Positions 61,056-64,000 of a stretch of DNA of 64,000 bases are shown here, piece by piece; within the stretch, counting starts at the first letter, position 1, and each line of letters opens with the position of its first letter. The notes beneath the pieces are model-generated. The model was not told the origin of the DNA, did no database searches, and worked only from the letters and a program-made list of their open reading frames with translations. The DNA is from an uncultured Muribaculaceae bacterium. Lineage in GTDB: Bacteria; Bacteroidota; Bacteroidia; Bacteroidales; Muribaculaceae. Made by a program: the position numbers and the translations under genes. The stretch covers positions 15,212 to 79,211 of the forward strand of contig CAJOFH010000007.1 of the NCBI GenBank assembly GCA_905233845.1. Direction: 5' to 3'.

Positions 61056-61083
61056 CTCTCAACTATGAACTTTTAACTCTTAA
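61056..61083. repeat. Heptamer array abutting the AddB-like start codon
   Basis: CTCTCAA, CTATGAA, CTTTTAA, CTCTTAA, immediately followed by ATG 61084. Confidence 0.8.
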
Positions 61084-64000
61084 ATGCATTTTGCTATGCT
61101 TCCATTCCTGCGCCAAGTGGCACGATACTTTCATGAGAAAGGCAACATTGAAGAGTACTGTTTTGTGATGCCCAATCACCGCAGTTGCAAGTTCTTCGAG
61201 CGTGAGCTCGACTTGACGGCTCGCGGCGTGTTTCTCATGCCCGACTTGATGCCTATAAGCGACTTCGTGACTCGGCTCTCGGGCGACGTGATGGTCAACA
61301 CTATCGACTCACTCTTTATGCTCTATAAGTGCTACACAAGCCTTGCAGGCAATGAAGACTATGAATTTGACAAGTTTGTCTACTGGGGCAATGTCCTGCT
61401 CAACGACTTCAACGATGTGGACATGTATCTTGTCGACCCCAAGCAGATTTTCACCAATGTCAAAGAGCTTCATGAAATAAAGTCGACCTATCTCGATGAC
61501 GAACTGCAGGAGATAGTGTCACACTTCTTTAACCTCAGTACCGAGGGGCAGGCATCCCACAAAGAAGACTTCTGGATAAACTATTCTCCCGACAATCTCG
61601 ACAAAGAGGAGGTGAGAGCAAGCTACTTGAAGCTGTGGCAGAGCATGCTTGAACTTTACAAGAGCTATCAAGCCGAACTCGAGAAACGCCGACTGAGATC
61701 AATGGGAATGATGTATCGCGATGCCGTAGCCGCACTGAAAGATGGTCATGACTTGGGACACAAATGCTATGTGTTTGTGGGCTTCAATGTGTTGTCAACA
61801 AGCGAGATTGCAATTTTCAAGCAATTAGAGAAACGCGGCAAGACATTGTTTTTCTGGGACACAGCATCACCTGCTTTTAGCGACAAATACCCACCAAATA
61901 ATGGCTCACGATTTGTGAAGTTCTTCAAGCAGCAATTTCCCGAACCTAATGACTTTACCCCCGAACCCATCGATGAGTTCCCCAAGGTGGAAGTATGGGG
62001 AGTACCATCTAACGTAGGACAGGCAAAATGTGCGTTCAGCTTAATAGAGGATCTCGTTGCCGAGAAGAAAATAACCAACCCGCTGAATGCCATCAACACT
62101 GCAATTGTGCTGCCCGACGAGACGCTCTTTGTGCCGTTACTCAACTCACTGAGTCCGCAAGTGCCAAACATCAACGTCACCATGGGCTATCCTTTGCGCA
62201 ACAGCGACATAGCATCACTCATGCGCGTGGTGGCAAAGATGCACCGTCAAGCACGTCGCGAAGGAGATGGCGAATGGCACTTCTATCGCAGCGATGTGAA
62301 AGTGTTACTGTCGCATCCCATCATCAAGAGTTGTTACGGTGATCAAGCCCTCAACATTATTCAAAAGCTGGATGCCGACAATGTGTTTCTGATGCCAGAG
62401 TCAATGGTGATTGACACGCCATTTGGAATGCTGTTCAAAACAGTCGAAGATAACAACGACTCACAAAGTGTCATCAATTTCTTGAATGAGTTGGTGAAAT
62501 TTTGCGAGAAAGTACGTGGCGACATGTTGCCTGCAGCAGATGTCATCCGAAACGACTCAAGCGAGGACTACGAGGACAGCGATAATCAAGAATCACGTGG
62601 CACCATGACACTACAAGAAGCTTTTCTCAACCAATATGTTGAGGTGATTAATAGGATCATCGATGCCATATCGCGCTATCAAGTGCCGCCCTGCGAGAAC
62701 ACTGTTTTCTTTCTGCTCGACCGCTTGACTGGAGTCTTCTCCATACCCTTTGAGGGCGAGCCACTGCAAGGCTTGCAGGTGATGGGCATGCTCGAGACTC
62801 GTTGTCTCGACTTCGACAATGTGATTATCATGTCGGCCAACGAGCGCGTGCTGCCACGCAAGTTCCGCTCTAGCTCGTTTATCACCGACTTCATGCGGCG
62901 GACCTTTAAAATGTCGACCTCACAAGACCAGGAGGCTATGTGGTCCTATTACTTCTATCGGCTCATCAGCCGCGCCCACAACGTCTACATGCTCTACGAC
63001 ACCAGCGCGCAATCCATGGGAACAGGCGAGGTTACCCGTTTTGTACCTCAACTTAAGATGATCTATGGATGCGACGTCAAGGAAGTGGAACTCACGATGC
63101 CTGTACCAGTGAGCCAGGAGGTAAAAATCGATTTGCCAAAAATAGGCCATGTGGAGCAAGTGCTGAAAAGCTATCTCCCACAAGGTGGTAACAAGTGCCT
63201 TTCGGCAAGTTCAATAAATGACTATATCAACTGCCCGCTATTGTTCTATTTCCGCCACATCGAGGGTCTGAATGCCGACAATGCCGATGTTGACTTCATG
63301 GATAGCAGCACCTTTGGCACAATCGTCCATAACACCTTGCAGCAACTCTACTATCCCGATGTGAATGACGAACCACGCACTGGGAAGTACAAGGTCACTG
63401 GAGCGATGATCACTGAGTTCAGAGACAAACACCTTGATGATGTGGTTTGCCGCATGGTCAATAGCGAGTATGGCCGCAAGTCAAAGCCCAACGAGCCTCT
63501 CAGTGGCGAAGCGTCAATCGTGAGCGTAGCAATCAAGCTGTTTGTGAAATCGGCACTTAAATATGATTTAGAGCTGTTGGCTGGCGACAACGACTTCTTC
63601 ACAGTGCTGGAATGTGAGCGCAAGCACAGCAATGTGGTACTGAGCTTTGGTGACGTGAGCTTCAACTTTACCTATACCGCCGACCGTATCGACCGCCTAA
63701 GCAATGGCGTCTTGCGTATGGTTGACTATAAGACAGGACACGACAAGACCGATTTTGAGACTATGGACGACCTCTTTTTGCGTGAAGATGATCGTCGCAA
63801 GGCTATCCTGCAGCTGATGCTTTACTGCAACGCCTATGCACATGAGATTGGTTACACAGGTCCCATCAAACCAGTAATCTACACCTTGAGCGACATGAGC
63901 AAGGCAGGCATAACATACAAAGAAAATAAGGAAAAGGTTGAATTAAAAGACTATCTCACGGTGAATGACGCTTTCAAAGAACGCATGGAAGAACTGATGC
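61084..64000 (+). CDS. PD-(D/E)XK nuclease family protein, AddB-like, 3' end beyond the window
   Basis: 972 codons are present and the frame is still open at the window edge. The N-terminus (MLPFLRQVARYFHEKGNIEEYCFVMPNHRSCKFF) is an inactive helicase-like start as in AddB. The C-terminal nuclease has ASSINDYINCPLLFYFRHIEGL with C717, probably an iron-sulfur ligand, and the catalytic core DRIDRLSNGVLRMVDYKTG with D881 and K883. It probably joins a UvrD-type AddA, expected next, for processing of double-strand breaks. It follows holB on the same strand. Confidence 0.85.
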   Translation, partial: MHFAMLPFLRQVARYFHEKGNIEEYCFVMPNHRSCKFFERELDLTARGVFLMPDLMPISDFVTRLSGDVMVNTIDSLFMLYKCYTSLAGNEDYEFDKFVYWGNVLLNDFNDVDMYLVDPKQIFTNVKELHEIKSTYLDDELQEIVSHFFNLSTEGQASHKEDFWINYSPDNLDKEEVRASYLKLWQSMLELYKSYQAELEKRRLRSMGMMYRDAVAALKDGHDLGHKCYVFVGFNVLSTSEIAIFKQLEKRGKTLFFWDTASPAFSDKYPPNNGSRFVKFFKQQFPEPNDFTPEPIDEFPKVEVWGVPSNVGQAKCAFSLIEDLVAEKKITNPLNAINTAIVLPDETLFVPLLNSLSPQVPNINVTMGYPLRNSDIASLMRVVAKMHRQARREGDGEWHFYRSDVKVLLSHPIIKSCYGDQALNIIQKLDADNVFLMPESMVIDTPFGMLFKTVEDNNDSQSVINFLNELVKFCEKVRGDMLPAADVIRNDSSEDYEDSDNQESRGTMTLQEAFLNQYVEVINRIIDAISRYQVPPCENTVFFLLDRLTGVFSIPFEGEPLQGLQVMGMLETRCLDFDNVIIMSANERVLPRKFRSSSFITDFMRRTFKMSTSQDQEAMWSYYFYRLISRAHNVYMLYDTSAQSMGTGEVTRFVPQLKMIYGCDVKEVELTMPVPVSQEVKIDLPKIGHVEQVLKSYLPQGGNKCLSASSINDYINCPLLFYFRHIEGLNADNADVDFMDSSTFGTIVHNTLQQLYYPDVNDEPRTGKYKVTGAMITEFRDKHLDDVVCRMVNSEYGRKSKPNEPLSGEASIVSVAIKLFVKSALKYDLELLAGDNDFFTVLECERKHSNVVLSFGDVSFNFTYTADRIDRLSNGVLRMVDYKTGHDKTDFETMDDLFLREDDRRKAILQLMLYCNAYAHEIGYTGPIKPVIYTLSDMSKAGITYKENKEKVELKDYLTVNDAFKERMEELM

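Noticed and set aside
1-64000. Insertion sequence, prophage or conjugative element
   Set aside because: No transposase, integrase, relaxase or phage structural protein could be read in any frame.

Overview
The window is chromosomal DNA of a gut-type Bacteroidales bacterium, most likely Muribaculaceae or a near relative. The evidence is a SusC/SusD pair, many promoters of the Bacteroidetes type (TAnnTTTG at -7, TTG or TTTG about 19-20 bases upstream), almost no Shine-Dalgarno sequences, DUF4491, DUF4105 and DUF2027 proteins, secreted proteins with Por/T9SS-like C-termini, and a fumarate reductase/succinate dehydrogenase of the CAB order. I see no prophage, transposase, CRISPR array or rRNA operon. 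Genus and species cannot be assigned from this sequence alone.

Layout. 1-2.3 kb: a surface protein with GLUG repeats and a dockerin-like end, lacking a recognisable 5' end. 2.5-5.6 kb: a two-gene unit (cyclophilin-like/flavodoxin fusion lipoprotein, alpha/beta hydrolase lipoprotein) facing an AraC regulator. 5.6-7.6 kb: a Na/Pi cotransporter-PhoU protein that ends in an OmpR/PhoB-type DNA-binding domain. 7.8-16.6 kb: a tight ten-gene run of oxidoreductases and small-molecule enzymes followed by a second AraC gene. 16.7-22 kb: a low-GC zinc-ribbon membrane protein, a beta-helix lipoprotein, the remnant of a glyoxalase-type gene, and an iron alcohol dehydrogenase with a flavodoxin-family protein. 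22-31 kb: ZIP transporter, two methyltransferases, MiaB, initiator tRNA, class A PBP and class I fumarase. 31-42 kb: a dockerin/sulfatase-modifying-factor protein, DUF2027-Smr protein, SusC/SusD, a lipoprotein and a C10 cysteine peptidase. 42-47 kb: sdhCAB and a P-loop/CYTH protein. 47.7-54 kb: a 2113-residue secreted repeat protein. 54-64 kb: ABC-F, an ATP-grasp-like protein, DUF3298, DUF4105, HolB and the first part of an AddB-like nuclease that runs off the window.

How it fits together. The flavodoxins, aldo/keto reductases, SDR, carboxymuconolactone-decarboxylase/cupin fusion, amidohydrolase/ABM fusion and iron alcohol dehydrogenase look like a set for reducing or detoxifying small, probably carbonyl or quinone-like compounds under AraC control. 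The substrate is unknown. Fumarase and SdhCAB belong to anaerobic fumarate respiration. The dockerin-like, GLUG, C10 and choice-of-anchor proteins make up a secreted or surface layer.

The most unusual observations are the transporter-PhoU-DNA-binding fusion; degenerate period-7 repeat arrays that abut start or stop codons at seven gene edges and occur once inside a gene; an 18-bp direct repeat placed like an AraC operator; a repeated hairpin shared by two loci; and a candidate small RNA between divergent genes. All calls come from reading the sequence; no database search was run.
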